A stretch of 64,000 nt of DNA from Ilex aquifolium (lineage: Eukaryota > Streptophyta > Magnoliopsida > Aquifoliales > Aquifoliaceae). Made by a program: the position numbers and the translations under genes. The notes under the pieces are model-generated. The model had not been told where the DNA came from and did not search any database. It was given only the letters and a program-made list of their open reading frames with translations. Positions 44,300 through 57,470 of this stretch are shown piece after piece. How positions within the stretch are numbered: the first letter of the stretch is position 1; each line of letters opens with the position of its first letter. The DNA lies in assembly GCA_951799425.1 (NCBI GenBank), contig OX637403.1, positions 27,158,311 through 27,222,310 on the forward strand, given 5' to 3'.

Positions 44300-46360
44300 G
44301 GACTAACCCCAAACTCAGCCCCAAAAAATAGAGTTTGGGTTGAATTTAGGCTGAAATATCTCAACTCGAATTCAATTCAAGTTATATTCGGATTGAGATT
44401 TTGGATTCACAGTCAGAGGTTCAACTTGAACCCAATCCAAATTACTAAAATCGTGTTCAACCCAATCTCACAATTCGGATTCAACTCGAAATTAAAATAA
44501 ATACACATATACATAAAATTTAAGTATATTTTAGATTTTTATTTAATTTATTTTGAAATTAAGTTGGCCAAATTATTGTCATGCCCAAAATTGAATACAA
44601 AATTAAAAAAAATAATTCAACCCGATTTATGAGTCTGATTTGAACCCAAATTATTTAACTCGAACTCATCCAAATTGAGCCCAAAATTAACTTTTGTAAT
44701 ACTCGGGAGTATTTCTGTTTAAAATCGGAACTCGAATTGAATTAGAGTTATAAATTTTACAACTTGGATTTTTGGGGTCGATGCAATAAAGACAAATAAG
44801 AACATAATTTTTTTTAACTTATGTTTTACCCATTATAGGAAATTTATAATTCATATTCTTTTTCGAGGGCTATGAGTTACCACAAGATAATTTCCCTAAT
44901 TTTTAACTGATTTATAATTACTTTTTTGTGAACCTTCATTTTGTTTGTGGTTTGGATTTACTTGGACTTACAAGATTTTGCAAACTTTTTACTTAAATCT
45001 CATTGTGTCAATTAAACTCCTGAATTTTTTGAGTCAATTAAGCCCCTAAACTATAATTCGTATATTTATTTTTTAATTAATGGTTACAAATCATAACTAA
45101 ACTAGAATCAACGACTTTAAATCAATTATTAGTATGGCATCTCTATGGTATCGTATACTTATCCCGATTGACTACTTATTTTCATTATTATGTGATGACC
45201 GAGCCCTAATTAAGTAAGCATATATGTAAACAACTTGAAATGATAACAAAACTTATTTATTTTACTGCAAATCTTCTTAATTTCTCGTTGACAACATAAA
45301 AAAGGCATCGCTTCACATCTTCATCTTTTTGGAAAATGTTTTATTTTCTAAATTTGTAATTCAAATTTGAATTTTCAAATCAATAAGAATGGTTGGATCA
45401 GTTTGGTCCTGTCAAAAAAAATTATTGGAACTCACTGATCCAACCATCATTGTTAATTTGATATGCAAATTTGAGTTACAAATTTAGATTGTGTAGCATT
45501 ATTTTGTCTTTTTTAACTATTAGATAGTTTAGGGGTTTAATAGACTAAAAAAAAAAATTCAGGGTCTTAATTGACACAATGGTCATAATTTGAAGGCTAA
45601 ATACGTAATTTACTCATATCTTTAATTGGGTTGCCTAAAACGCCTCTAGAGAATGCACGAGCATACTTCACAATCTTTCGCTAAAAACCCTAACAGAAAG
45701 GCTTGATTGAAACAATTAAATAGTTTAGGGGTCTAATTGACTCAAAAAATAGTTAGTATTTTAATTTACACAATGATCATAGTTTGAAGACCAAATACGT
45801 AAATTACTCTATTTTTGTACAGATGTTATGAACTCAATCATTGATTCAAAAGTTTCAAGACTTGTGTAGGTTATAACTCATACATATTTAAACATAAGAT
45901 TTCACTATGCTCCCAGAACAGACGCCCACTCTATCAACAATAGTCCAACGGTAGCCCTTTCTCTTTGATGACTTCACTTACTTACCAGTATTCAACACAA
46001 TATCAATTGTTTTGAACTCAACCGCTCATCCAAAAACTATAAAGACTTGTGGGAATTAGAGTTCATAATTATTCGAACATAATAACAGATTATTCAGTAT
46101 TAATTCACTTTTACCAAAAAAGAATTATTTTTTAACAAAAGTTTGTTGTTTTTTTTTTCTTTTTTTCCAAAGTTTTAAACGAGTAGTGAAATTATGCATA
46201 CAAAAAGTTATTATAATTTTCTCAGAATTTTTAGAAGTTTTTCAAAAATTAACATTTTTTAACTTTCTATACAGCTATCACACATGAAAGTCCTATACAT
46301 CGGCAGATTTCCAGCCGTCCAAAACATTTGACGAGTCAATCTAACCCTCAACAATCAACC
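44300..46360. other. Intergenic between the divergent DnaJ and bZIP genes
   Basis: 44330-44760 is rich in AACTCGAATTC / GAATTGAATTAGAG words of a decayed repeat. 44990-45615 is bounded by inverted arms (ATTGTGTCAATTAA and CCCCTAAACTAT on one side, their complements on the other), like a decayed MULE MITE. 45719-45812 is an extra direct copy of one arm. No gene seen. The promoters of both flanking genes lie here. Confidence 0.5.
45334..45500. mobile_element. Hairpin MITE
   Basis: Two arms of about 75 bp are inverted copies (CTAAATTTGTAATTCAAATTTG against CTAAATTTGTAACTCAAATTTG, then AATGGTTGGATCAGT against GATGGTTGGATCAGT) with a short loop. It sits inside the larger inverted-arm structure at 44990-45615. 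Confidence 0.65.
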
Positions 46361-46363
46361 AAT

Positions 46364-47277
46364 AGAGAGAGAGAGAGAGAGAGACAGAGAGAGAAACTAT
46401 ACACTTCCTCTCCTCCCCTGCAATTGCCAGAGACAACGACACTCCATGTCGACGATCTCACATACAATGCCCTGACTATATTTTATCTCTCCAAATCTGC
46501 GCAGTATTTGCTTTCTTTCCTCTGGAATTCAGTCTCTGATTGCCTATTTTTCGAATTTGTACTTGCTTGATTTCGGCTCAGGAGCTGTGTGGTTCTGAGT
46601 TGACTCACTGGTTCAGATTTACCGAGTTTTTACTGGTTTGACGGTATGAAATCATCGGCTTCAAGTCTTTTTTAGATTTGTGGTTGTTTGTCTGTATATC
46701 GAACTTTCATTAACTTCCTAAGGATTTTGAGTGGTTAATTACACACACAAATGAGAGACTTTTATATATAGATTTGGATAGAGAAATCGTAATTGAGGGT
46801 TTAATATTTGGTAAATTTGTCTCTTGGTTGAAATTGAGCGGAAGATAGTTGTTGCATGAAATTGATTTGATTGAATGTTTACGAGACTGATGGAGTGTTA
46901 AATTTTATTATGGGCATCTAAAGAATCATGTGTATTTGTATCTAAGGCAATTTTTTGGGTGGAACATGATTAGAAATGCAGCCGATCCCGAGACAATTTT
47001 TTTTTTTTTTAGTAGAGTTAGATTAAGGTTTTGTAGTGTTTTTGATGTGTTGCATTGGAATAAAACGAAGTTTGTGCTTGGAAGCATGTAATTCATACCT
47101 AGGAAATGGGATTGGAGGGGAGTTTAACAATTCTGGTCACATGGCACGCCTCAAATTCCATGCTTTCAAATACAGTACAAGTGTAGGGGTTGGACTTAAT
47201 TCAGATACTAGGAAATAACTCAGTGCATATGTTACAGCATGGTTTGGGAATTTGTGAGAAGGTGGTGCAGGTGAATT
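46364..47277 (+). other. Inferred 5' UTR and leader intron of the bZIP16-type gene
   Basis: A (GA)n run at about 46364-46394 lies in the presumed first exon. A donor ACG|GTATGA at 46643/46644 and an acceptor GGTGCAG at 47264-47270, seven bases before the ATG, define a probable 5' UTR intron of about 630 nt. This is inferred from splice signals only. Confidence 0.5.
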
Positions 47278-50200
47278 ATGGGGGGTAGTGGCATGGATAA
47301 AACAACTAAGGATTTGAAGGAGGCAAAGGAGGCAAAGACTCCAACGTCACAGGTGCACCCATGTTTTCTTGAATTGGTTTTTGTGCATGTTGGTTATATG
47401 GCTAACTTGTCATTGGTAATTTTCATATTTCTTTATTGCTCAGGAGCAGGCTTCATCTACGAGTGCTGGTGTGGTTAATCCAGACTGGTCTGGGTTCCAG
47501 GTTCCATTTTTACGTCTTACCCACTTTGTGTTTTCAGTTCATTACAAATTCTAATGGCATTGTCTATCTCACATTGATTGTCTTTGTAGGCATACTCTCC
47601 AATGCCTCCTCATGGGTTCTTGGCGTCAAGCCCTCAAGCTCACCCATATATGTGGGGAGTTCAGGTATAATATTTTTTCTTTTGGAATTCTTTTTGATGC
47701 TATTAGCAGCATATAGAAGTTCGAAACCACTAATCAAATTTTAGTTTATGTGTGTGTTGTGGCATCTTTATGTACAAAAAGTTATGGCTTTTGAGTTTGG
47801 CAAAATAGAGACGATGAAATGGCTGTAGATGTACATACACATTCATACCTGTGTGTAGGGATGGCAGTGGACTAGGGCGGGGACGGGGGGAGTAGTCTCC
47901 ACCCCCGTACCCGCTTCAAAAATATTCCTTCATCCCCGGTCCACCCCCGTTGATTGCAAAAATTTTAATCCCCATCCCTGCCCCGCGAGTAATTTTTATC
48001 CCCATCCTCGTCCCCGCCACCATCTCCGTCCATAATAATTAATTTCTATGATTTTAAGAAAACAATTGAAAAAAAAAAAAACCATAAAACCTCACAAATA
48101 GCTCTGCAAGAAGGATGAAACCCCATTACATAACAAATTGATCAAAAAAAAGAGAAAGTTGTTTTGGTAAAAAGAAGAGTGTGGGTGGGTGGGGTTTGTG
48201 ATATTATATATATGTATTAATAAGTGGTTGGGAGGGTTGGTAGAGTTTGTATCTTTGTAATATTATATAAATGTATTAAATATATAAAAATATATATATC
48301 ACGGGTTTAGCGAGGCGAGGAGGGGCGGGGCGGGGATGAGTTTCAGTCCATCCCCGCTTCCATTTCTGCACGGGTTTATACGGGTATCCCAGTATATGTC
48401 CACCGTCTAATACGTATAGTCTATCCCCGGTCCAAACGGGGTGAATTTGAACGAATACACGTTTCTCCCTGGTCCACTTACATCCTTACCCGTGGATTGT
48501 GAAGTGGATTTCCTCCTTTAATTTTGGTTTTCATGGGTTTTTAGTGTTGGCAATCTAGACAGGATACCTTCATATTGTATACATTATTTTTTGATAAGAA
48601 ATGAAACTTACATATATGCATACATAAATTGTGAAGTGTATTGCCACATGAATTTTACTTTAGAGTCCAGAACATAACTGAATGAGATTGGTATAAAAAG
48701 GTAGGGGAATCTATTTAGGTATCAAAGCAAGAAAGTTTGGGTAAACTGGAGATTTTTTTAGCATTGAGTACTTTATGTAATTGATGTATTCAAATGCTTG
48801 GTTTATGTTGGCATTTTCTTGTGAATGGTCAGGAAAGGGGTAGAAGTGAGTGATGTGGATTTTTCTTTGACCTCAAATGTCTATATAATAGTGCATATAA
48901 TTGGTTTATAATGTTATGCTGCCATGTTGCTTCCTTACTTTCAACTTCTACCTTGTAGTTTCTCCATTTCTAAGTTTTTATGTTTGTTTGCAGCAATTTA
49001 TGCCACCCTACGGTACTCCACCTCACCCATATGTAGCCATGTATCCCCATGGTGGCATATATGCTCATCCATCTATTCCTCCGGTATTTTTCTGGTGATC
49101 ATGTTGTAGTTGGGCTGCTCAAAATATATTTTTATCCTTTAGATTCCGCTGACACTAAATACCACATGCTAAACATAACCAGGTATCTTATCCTTTCAGC
49201 CCCTTTGCGATGCCTTCTCCAAATGGCATTGCTGAGGCTTCTGTGAGTTACTTGAACTGAAGTCTATTTTGTATCACTGCTGAGTGAACTTTTATTTGTC
49301 CTCAATTAATTGAAGAATGATATTTCAATTTGGATGCAGGGTAATACTCCGGGCAGCATGGAAATGGATGGTAAGTGCTCTGAGGGGAAGGAAAAACTGC
49401 CCATCAAAAGGTCTAAGGGAAGTTTGGGCAGTCTGAATATGATTACTGGCAAGAGTAATGAAGCCGATAAAACATCAGGAGCATCTGCCAATGGAGTCTA
49501 TTCCAAAAGGTGGGGTGGGTAGAGGTTAATTTTAATCTTGCAACCTAACATGTATTTTAATCAGAAATAAACACATTATAATCCTCTTATTCATGAGAAG
49601 CTGGTGCTTATTTCAGATAAGTTAATTGTTTTAGACGAGCGGCTGCTCTAGTGGATAAGTTGTCTGGTCCTTAGTGACCTCCGGCCACATAAAAAAGAAA
49701 GCAGTTGAACAAATGAGCTTCAACAGTTGTACCAAGCCTAGTGCTCACTGGTAGTAAGGACCACTGGCATGTGAAACTGGCGTTTAAGAGAGCCATTATT
49801 AAACTCCTATTTCATACAGGGATCTGGAAATTGGATACAATCAGATGGTCTTCAAAAGATTCGTGGTTTAGGAAGCGAAGTAGTTTGACATTCATCTCCT
49901 TTTAGGGTTTCCATACTTTACCACACTATTTTTCTCCTGATCATCAGTTCAGTTTCATCATATTTGAACTCAAAAAAATGACAATGGTTGCATCGTTTGT
50001 GTATATATCTGTAAATCTATTATATGATGCCTAGGCTTTTTATGTGGGCCATGTTGCCAGTGGCAGAGCCAGTTTAGAGTTAGGGGGCCACTTGCCTCCC
50101 TGACTTTAAAATCCCTCATAAGTATATTTAGTGTTTACTGTTGAGGGACCCTAACCTGGTTCCATTTAATATCATTACCCCCTCTAATTTTCTGAAAATA

Positions 50201-53200
50201 TATATAGTGGCCCTAGTCCTTTTCTTTTCACCTCCTAAAACAAATGTATTTTCAAATTGAGTAATTTTATGTGGGATGTCCTGATCCCCATATATCGTCA
50301 AAGTTAAGTGGTAAGAATCTTTCTTTCCTATCTGTTAGCAGTTGAGGACGAAAATACCGATAAAACGCTAAAATAAAAAATTTCGGAGTGAAAGATGACT
50401 TTAGACAAAAAAGACGGGAAAATCAAACAAATGACCCAGAGACATTGCATCTCTTTTATTAAACACACTGTCATCTATCCTTTTTTTTTTAAATATTGTT
50501 GCCTTTTATCATTTTCTGTAAGTTCGTAGTCTGAAACACAGGAAAAAATGACTGGATGCAAAAAGGTAAAATTCTGTAACCTAAAAGTATTTTCTACTCT
50601 TTTAACAAATCAATTTCTCAACAAGATGGAAGATGATCTCTACTAGTTTTCACAACAAAAATGAAGCATGATTTTGTGAGAACTCTATGATTGTGTCCAT
50701 TGAAAGGAAATCGCTGAGAAATTTAGCTTAGAATCAATCAACATAGATGATTTTTTAGATTTGAAAGAATGTCATGTCCCACATTATGACATTCATTTGT
50801 GATGGAGTTAAAATTTGATAAGAAAGTTATTTTGTGTTTTTTTATACATATTTTGTTAAGGCTAAATGGAAACTAGTTTTATTTTCATATAGTGATTCAT
50901 TATTGCATCTTAATCTTAATATATTTCTCATACATTAACTTCTTTTTATCAGTTAGTGAACTTTCTATTCATATTTGCCCAACTAAACCAGAACTCTGGC
51001 CCTACCCCTGCATGTTGCAGTTGATCTAGTGAACACTTTCGCTTGTGTTTTGCTGCCAATCAATTGATACTGACAATTTTTTTCGGCATTGGATTTGCAG
51101 TGCAGAGAGTGGAAGTGAAAGTGAAAGTGAAGGAAGTGATGCAAATTCGCAAAGTGTAAGTATCATGCAACATAGTTGGCTGTATATCATAGATTTAACT
51201 GAGTGATTTGGTTTCGACAGCCATCCTATTTTCATCTGGCCATTTAACTGTAGTTACATGGAATTTATATTCATCTGAATTACTTAAAGCTTCGGGGAGA
51301 TTGCAGTTTCATGTTATGTGGTGTTATTTATATGTTTGGCCATCTATTTCTAATGAAACCCCTTGTACTTAAATGTTGTTTCCAAGGAATTGTTATTGTG
51401 ACAATTTGGTAATCGAGATTCATTTCTTGTCTGGTAGATGTTGCCCCTACCCTTTTTTCACCTAGTTAATGTCTAAGCAATTCATGGGAGCTAAGAGTTA
51501 TGGTGGATGAGTTTTTGGATTTCGGATACTATGAAAAGCATGATCTACTCTGCCTAGTTAATGTGTATTGTAGTTGCATTCCTTCCCTAGTTATAAGACC
51601 TATCATATCTAGTAAAAGGAAGGGACTAGTCACAAAGGAAATGTTGTGGGGATTTAATTTGCTGGCTTAGCATTTTTATGACACTCCAGTTAAGAATGAA
51701 TTCTGGTGCTAAATAGTATCCATTATGCGACTACCCATTGCAAGTGCACTGAAAAGTGGTGCGAATGGATTTAAAGATAGATATGGTGAACATGTCTGTT
51801 TTCTCTAGCATCAGAAGTTGATAGACAAGTGAGGTCATTAGAAGGAAGTTATTAAAGAGAATTCAATCTGCCCCAGCATCCCTCACAGTGAAGCTTCGAT
51901 CATCCAATTAAGTCTTTATACATGCACTACGTTGTAGATACAGAGAAAAGGAGGGCTCGCATTACTCTGTTGTTGGACACATTTTTTTCTTGATTGCAAT
52001 CTCTCATAGAATGTTTACCACAATTATATTGTATTACAATTTAAATATGACATGGTTATCTTAGCCTAATTAAAAAGTATCCTCACAATTGTCTTTGGCA
52101 AACCAGAAAAAAAAAAAAAGGAAAAATGAATAAATGCTTTTTTTTTTTTTTCAAAAAAAGAACAACAGCCAGATGATTTTTTTTTTTTGCTCCTCAGGAG
52201 TATGGAGAGAGATGTTCGTGTTATCTTACACTTTTTGCTTATAATTTAGAAAATTTGGGGATTAATTATAATGTTATTTCCTGTTGTTCTCACACAGAAT
52301 TAGCATTTATATGTAGTGAAAAATTATTTTACCTTTTAAGGTATATTTTTTGACTGATCTGTCGATTTGATCTATTGCTGATTATTACTGAAGTCTGCTT
52401 GTAAGTTAAAGACAGGCATGTTCCGTGAAAACACATAAATGGGACGATATAATTTGCACTTCCTTCTTTGTCAACTTCTTAAATCCTCTCCCACTTTTTA
52501 GCCTCGATGATTTTTTACTCCCTCCTGTTTTTGACCAACACCGCTAAGCTCTCTCTCTCTCTCTCTCTCGTAAATCTTAATGTCTTCAAGCTCTCAGTTT
52601 TAGTAGGTTTCACTCTTTCACAACAGCATGGCTTAAAAATCCCCTCCAGGTTTGTCCTCTTGTTTTTGGACATACATGCAACCTTAAAATTGCTTCTAGG
52701 TTCCGGACTAATTCTTAGAGAATTGAGATGAGTGATTTTTTCTGACGTGGTGCTGGACGACATGGCTCATTTCAGGAAGTTCTGTTGACACAAAAGTCCA
52801 TGCTTCATTGGCAAAAGAGTCCTGCCCTTCCCAATTTGGTGCTATGTGGATAGCCTTGGACCTCTAGGATGCCTAGCTAGTTTACTGTGTATTAATCTTG
52901 GACTTTCTACCCTTTGTATTTAGTTGGAGCCAACATGCTAATAACACTACTCATAATCACTATTTTGAATTTTGGCCTTCATCAATTAGTCCAGTTTCAT
53001 ATGCATGCCAGTCAAATGTTCCATATATTGTAGAAGTGATGTCTTTTGAACTAATTAATCTATACTTTTGCTTTTTTCGTTCCTGATCTTTGTTGTTGGT
53101 TTGTGCAGGATTCACAACTGAAGTCAGGTTGTAGGCAAGATTCGCTGGAAGGTTCAGTCTTAAGAATGTTCTTTGCAAATGCAGTCTCTATTTTGGTAGT

Positions 53201-55667
53201 AATGTGTGTTATTGATGAAAATGTATTATTATGTCTTTGTACAGCGGAAGCATCTCAGAATGGCAATGCTGCACATGGTTCACAGAATGGTGGACCAAGT
53301 ACACCTCAGTCAATGATGAATCAAGCGGTGGGCATCATGCCAATGTCAGCAGCTGGTGCTCCAGCAGGTGTTCCTGGCCCTACTACTAACTTAAATATTG
53401 GTATGGACTACTGGGGTGCTGCAACTTCATCCACTATTCCTGCAATGCATGGGAAGGTACCTTCTGCTCCAGTAGCAGGAGGGCTAGTCACTACTGGATC
53501 TCGGGACAGTGTGCAGTCACAGCTTTGGATACAGGTTCTATTTTGTTTCTCTTTTGTCCCTTCTCTTCCCCGTACACCGCTCCCCTTTTTCGCAGTTAAT
53601 TATATAATTTTTCTTGTCTTCAGGTGTACTTGCTTTACTATCATGGTTTAGTTTTATAGTGAAATAATTTTGTTTAGACATTCAAATAATTTGTTGTTTG
53701 ACAAGAAAATCAAAGTTGCAGGTGAGTGGTTGACTTCTTGATAAATGTGTTGGAGAAAAGGATCAATAGTCTGTGAACAGAGCTAGTCAAGTTATTCACA
53801 AAAAGGCTCAAGACGAACCCCTCCCTCCCCCAAACAAAAAAAAATAAAAAATCAAAGGAAAATTCACAAAAGAATCTGTAGTATATTGTTCAGAACACTG
53901 CTATTCATGATTCGTAAAACATTATTCTGTACATGCTCTTCTTGTTTATTGTTTCTTTCATTTTGGTTGGGGGAAGGGGCATAATAGTTCCAGTAGCACC
54001 TCTTTCAAAGACTAATTTCTTTGAATGCTTGATCAAACCCTGTGTATCAAGATAAGTTTTGGGCAGGATTTGAACTTGGGACTGCTGGGTTGAATTGAAG
54101 TGTGAGACTATAAATTGGCTACATACGTATGATCTCAGTTTTGGTATATGATAGCGAGATGCTCCAGTCTTCATGATGAGGATTGTGAATTTTGGATTCA
54201 ATTATCCTTGCCAATAATTTTTTTGGAAAAGCAAAATGCCAATAAATTAAATATTCTTTGAGGTTTTAAAGCGAAACGAATGTTGCCTGAATTATTAATT
54301 GCTTAAGCTCTTGGCTGCTCAGCTGGGCCGTTTGGCTGGGGGGTCGTTTGGCTGGGTGACCGTGATTTTTGCTTCTTTTTTTTTAGTGTTATTTTTTTTT
54401 TCTCAGTATCCATTACAAATAAATGTGGCTTGATCATTTATATGAAACCTACAAATTAGTTGGTGGCATTGATTTTTTCTTTTTCTTTTTTAGTCTGGCT
54501 TTATTTGAAATCTTCAATTTCGTCCTGTTGAAAATGGATTTCAGACGTTTCTCATTGTCTCTTGCTGATTCTTAATCTAGTGATTAAGGGTAAAAAAATT
54601 GATGTGTAGCGTAGCGTGTCATCTGAAGGTTCTTTGTTGTGTACCTCTCATCCACTGATGAGCAGCCTATTCTCTCTTTCTCTCTCTGTTGAATTTGGGT
54701 TTAGCTCATTTGATCCACAATTATCACTATCCTTATTTAGAAATTTGGTTTCAACATGAATGGTATGCCACGATTTCTTAACCTGCAAAGGGGAACTTTT
54801 TCAATCCTCATTTATTTCCCTAATGCAGTATTGTATTTGATACCTCTTATTTGGGGGAATGTAGGATGAAAGAGAACTTAAAAGACAGAGAAGAAAGCAG
54901 TCTAACAGGGAATCTGCTCGACGATCCAGGTTGCGCAAGCAGGTAAGGAAATGTCCCTTTCCTAATTCTGTACAGCTCCCTTTTGTTTGGTGACTCATTG
55001 ATAAATGTGGTAATGCGTGATTGGGTTCAGGCAGAGTGTGATGAGTTGGCTCAGCGTGCTGAGGTTTTAAAGGAAGAAAATGCTACTCTCAGAGCAGAAG
55101 TGGGTCGCATCAGGAGTGAGTATGAGCAGCTTCTTGCTCAGAATGCATCTCTTAAGGTAACCAAAATATGTTGGGTTTTAAACATCCCGTCAATCTTCTA
55201 ATACTTGCTGCAAAGCAAGTATCTAAAGCATGTTTGGCCTTGGGCATTTTGGTAAAGTCGTATTGTAGAAGATTGATTTTGCTTAAAACAACAAAAAAAA
55301 GACATATATTGATGGATGTTGCGAGTCATTGACTGATAATTTCTTGTTGATAACTGCAGTGGTCTTGAAATACAGCTGGGATAAACACATTTTTTCTTCC
55401 AAAGCTTCCACTTTTTAGTTAAAAAGACCTTTTTTCACTTTTTAATTTTTTTGGCCTTTTGGTTTTGGAAGTGATGAGTACTTTTTTTTTTGGTCCTTTT
55501 GCTCTTGAAAGGAAATGAAATACTGTGGAAAAGGTTATGCTAGGAGTCATAAAATTTGATTTTTGCAGGAGAGACTCGGCGAAGTTCCTGGGCAAGAAGA
55601 TCCAAGGCCTGGTAGGAATGACCAAAATATGGGCACAAGAGCAGAGTCCCTGCAAAGTGGTCAATGA
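47278..55667 (+). CDS. bZIP16: bZIP16/bZIP68-type G-box binding factor
   Basis: Twelve coding exons joined by eye with AG/GT borders: 47278-47352, 47444-47500, 47590-47664, 48994-49083, 49183-49242, 49340-49509, 51101-51155, 53109-53151, 53245-53534, 54865-54942, 55031-55156, 55569-55667. They total 1,218 nt in frame, 405 aa, like Arabidopsis bZIP16. Residues about 38-115 are the Pro-rich MFMR region ([41 protein letters not shown]). [16 protein letters not shown] (about 145-160) is a conserved block of this subfamily. A Ser/Glu-rich stretch ([11 protein letters not shown]) follows. The basic region is at about 306-331 ([13 protein letters not shown]) and the leucine zipper at about 335-375 ([18 protein letters not shown]). 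Known role: nuclear homo- or heterodimer binding ACGTG G-boxes in light and redox responses. No lesion. Introns 3 and 6 carry hAT-type elements. bZIP16 versus bZIP68 cannot be separated here. Confidence 0.95.
47856..48488. mobile_element. hAT-type MITE in bZIP16 intron 3
   Basis: Left end TAGGGATGGCAGTGGAC and right end, reverse-complemented, TAAGGATGTAAGTGGACC. The flanking 8-mers CCTGTGTG and CCCGTGGA are similar at five of eight bases, a decayed duplication. The interior is GC-rich at both ends (GGGGCGGGGCGGGGATGAG, CCACCCCCGTACCCGC) with an AT-rich centre, unlike the surrounding intron. Confidence 0.75.
50058..51010. mobile_element. hAT-type element in bZIP16 intron 6
   Basis: Left end CAGTGGCAGAGCCAGTTT and right end, reverse-complemented, CAGGGGTAGGGCCAGAGT. 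A perfect 8 bp duplication CATGTTGC flanks it (50050-50057 and 51011-51018). 953 bp with no transposase frame, so it is non-autonomous. Its right end lies only 90 bp before exon 7. Confidence 0.88.
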
Positions 55668-57045
55668 ACTTCTAGCCTCCTTACTGCAGGATGATCTCTA
55701 GGGGCTTAACCTAACCCGTTAGTAACAGGAAGTCCTTGTTTTGAATAGTATGTAGTTTAAAATTTATTAAATATGACCTTTCTGGTGTCAGGATCTGTGT
55801 ATAAAAAAAAAAAAAAGTTATCCATTGTTCTGAGTTCGGCCTGTCTTTTGAGGTCGGAGAACCTGGATGGTTGCGCGGAGGGGGGGGGGGGTAGGCAATG
55901 AGTGTTGCACCCTGTTTCTGTTAAAAAAGGGTAGTCTCTTCATTTATTTTCAACTCACCTGTACAAGACTTGGTTGATGGAATATGCTATTCAGACAATT
56001 ATTAATAAATTCCTTCTGTACTTTATATCATTTTAATTGTAAGACAAGATTTTATGTTTTTACCTTTTCTATTTTGGTAAAATTAATTTGATAAACAACT
56101 TTTTTTTATGGAACCAGGTGGATTTGCAGATGGGTGTGTACATCTGTTCAGTTCTGTGCTTGTTCCTTGAGGTTTAGCTGTTAACTGGTTGCTGTCTTAA
56201 CTTTCAGAACTTGAACCATGTCTTTTTCACTGAAAACTAAGTACTGGTTTGAGCAGATTTGCATCAAATTGTGCATTATTTGAGTTCTGGGAGAGGTGAT
56301 ATAGGGTATATTATAAGTTTGAACGAATTTCGAAGTTAAAACACATTTTTAAGAGAATTTGGATAGAAAAAAAATTTAACATTTCCTTAATATTTTAATC
56401 ATAATTTTTATGTCTGATTAAGATGATGAATGCCCTTGCCCTTGCCCTTGGTCATTATAGTCTATAGTAGTATCATTCCTTGCAACTCAAATTGTTATGA
56501 TTTTTTCAGATTCCTGGTTTGTTTCAGACTTACAGGTTGGAGAATGAGATACCCTTTTTGTCTTATTATGCCCCATGAGCCATTGTTTCCTTGTATTTTT
56601 TTTTTTTTTTTTTATTTGATGAAAAAGAGTTAAAACTTTATTAATGGGACAAAGACCTGAGCAAGGCAATGACCAGATTTTTTTTTCGGAAAGTGGATGA
56701 GAGTATCCAGTTCTTCTCACAAATTATGCCTCAAAAAGGTAAAACTGGTTCTTGATTAACTATATATGGCTTGTATCGTGGGTCCAAAGGGATATAAATC
56801 TTCATTTGTGCTACTAACTACCAAGTGATAGAGAGTAGGCCTCTTAATCATGTCGGGTGACATATTAGATTCAAATAAAAAATATTCAATTTATACTCAA
56901 TTCATTTATTAGTTTGTGTCTAACGAGTTGTGTCATATCAAGTTCGTGTCTTGTATGAATAGTATATAACTAGTATATAAATGAGTCGTGTTGTCTATTA
57001 TTATTATTGATTTCATCCATACTCGATTTGTTTATTAATCGTGTT
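55668..57045. other. bZIP16 3' UTR and intergenic spacer
   Basis: The first 300-400 bp should be 3' UTR, with AATAAATTCC at about 56003 a possible polyadenylation signal. A run of 13 G is near 55880. A T-run followed by GATGAAAAAGAGTTAAAACT at about 56595-56640 resembles the reversed A-tail of a LINE. 56837-57045 is full of GTCGTGT / GTGTCTTG words, like hAT-type MITEs, and reaches the first ATG of the next gene. Confidence 0.5.
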
Positions 57046-57306
57046 ATGTCGATGCAACTTTCTGGCGTCTTCACCGAGGTGTTGGCTGTTCTTCCTTCCA
57101 CCGGAGGCTATAGGTCACCGGTCGTCAGGCATTGCCCCACATTCGCCGATTCTAAGTCTCTCCCTTCTTCTGGATTCTTCAAAGTGAGTTTCTTATTTCA
57201 TCATATTAAATGCTTGCTGATACTCATGAGTTACTTAAGAGTTTTTTGGTGTCCATTTGTTTTTTATTACAAGTTTGCTTGATTCTTTTGATTTTTATAT
57301 GGAAAA

Positions 57307-57470
57307 TACTATGTATTCCAAATCTCTAACTCAAATTTTCATCCAAAATGAAGGAAGACCATTGGATGAGTGGGTTCCATCAACTTTTTTAAATGGGACC
57401 CACTAATCCAATGGTCTTCCTTGATTTGGGATGAAAATTTGGGTTAGAGATTTGGGATACATAACATTGC
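57307..57470. mobile_element. Hairpin MITE in intron 1 of the DUF760 gene
   Basis: The two halves are near-perfect inverted copies: TATGTATTCCAAATCTCTAA ... AAGGAAGACCATTGGAT, and the reverse complement TATGTATCCCAAATCTCTAA ... AAGGAAGACCATTGGAT, around a loop of about 25 bp. No coding; superfamily not resolved. Confidence 0.75.

Noticed and set aside
49620-49745. Possible SINE head (GGCTGCTCTAGTGGATAAG)
   Set aside because: An A-box-like word is present but no B box, tail or target duplication could be found.
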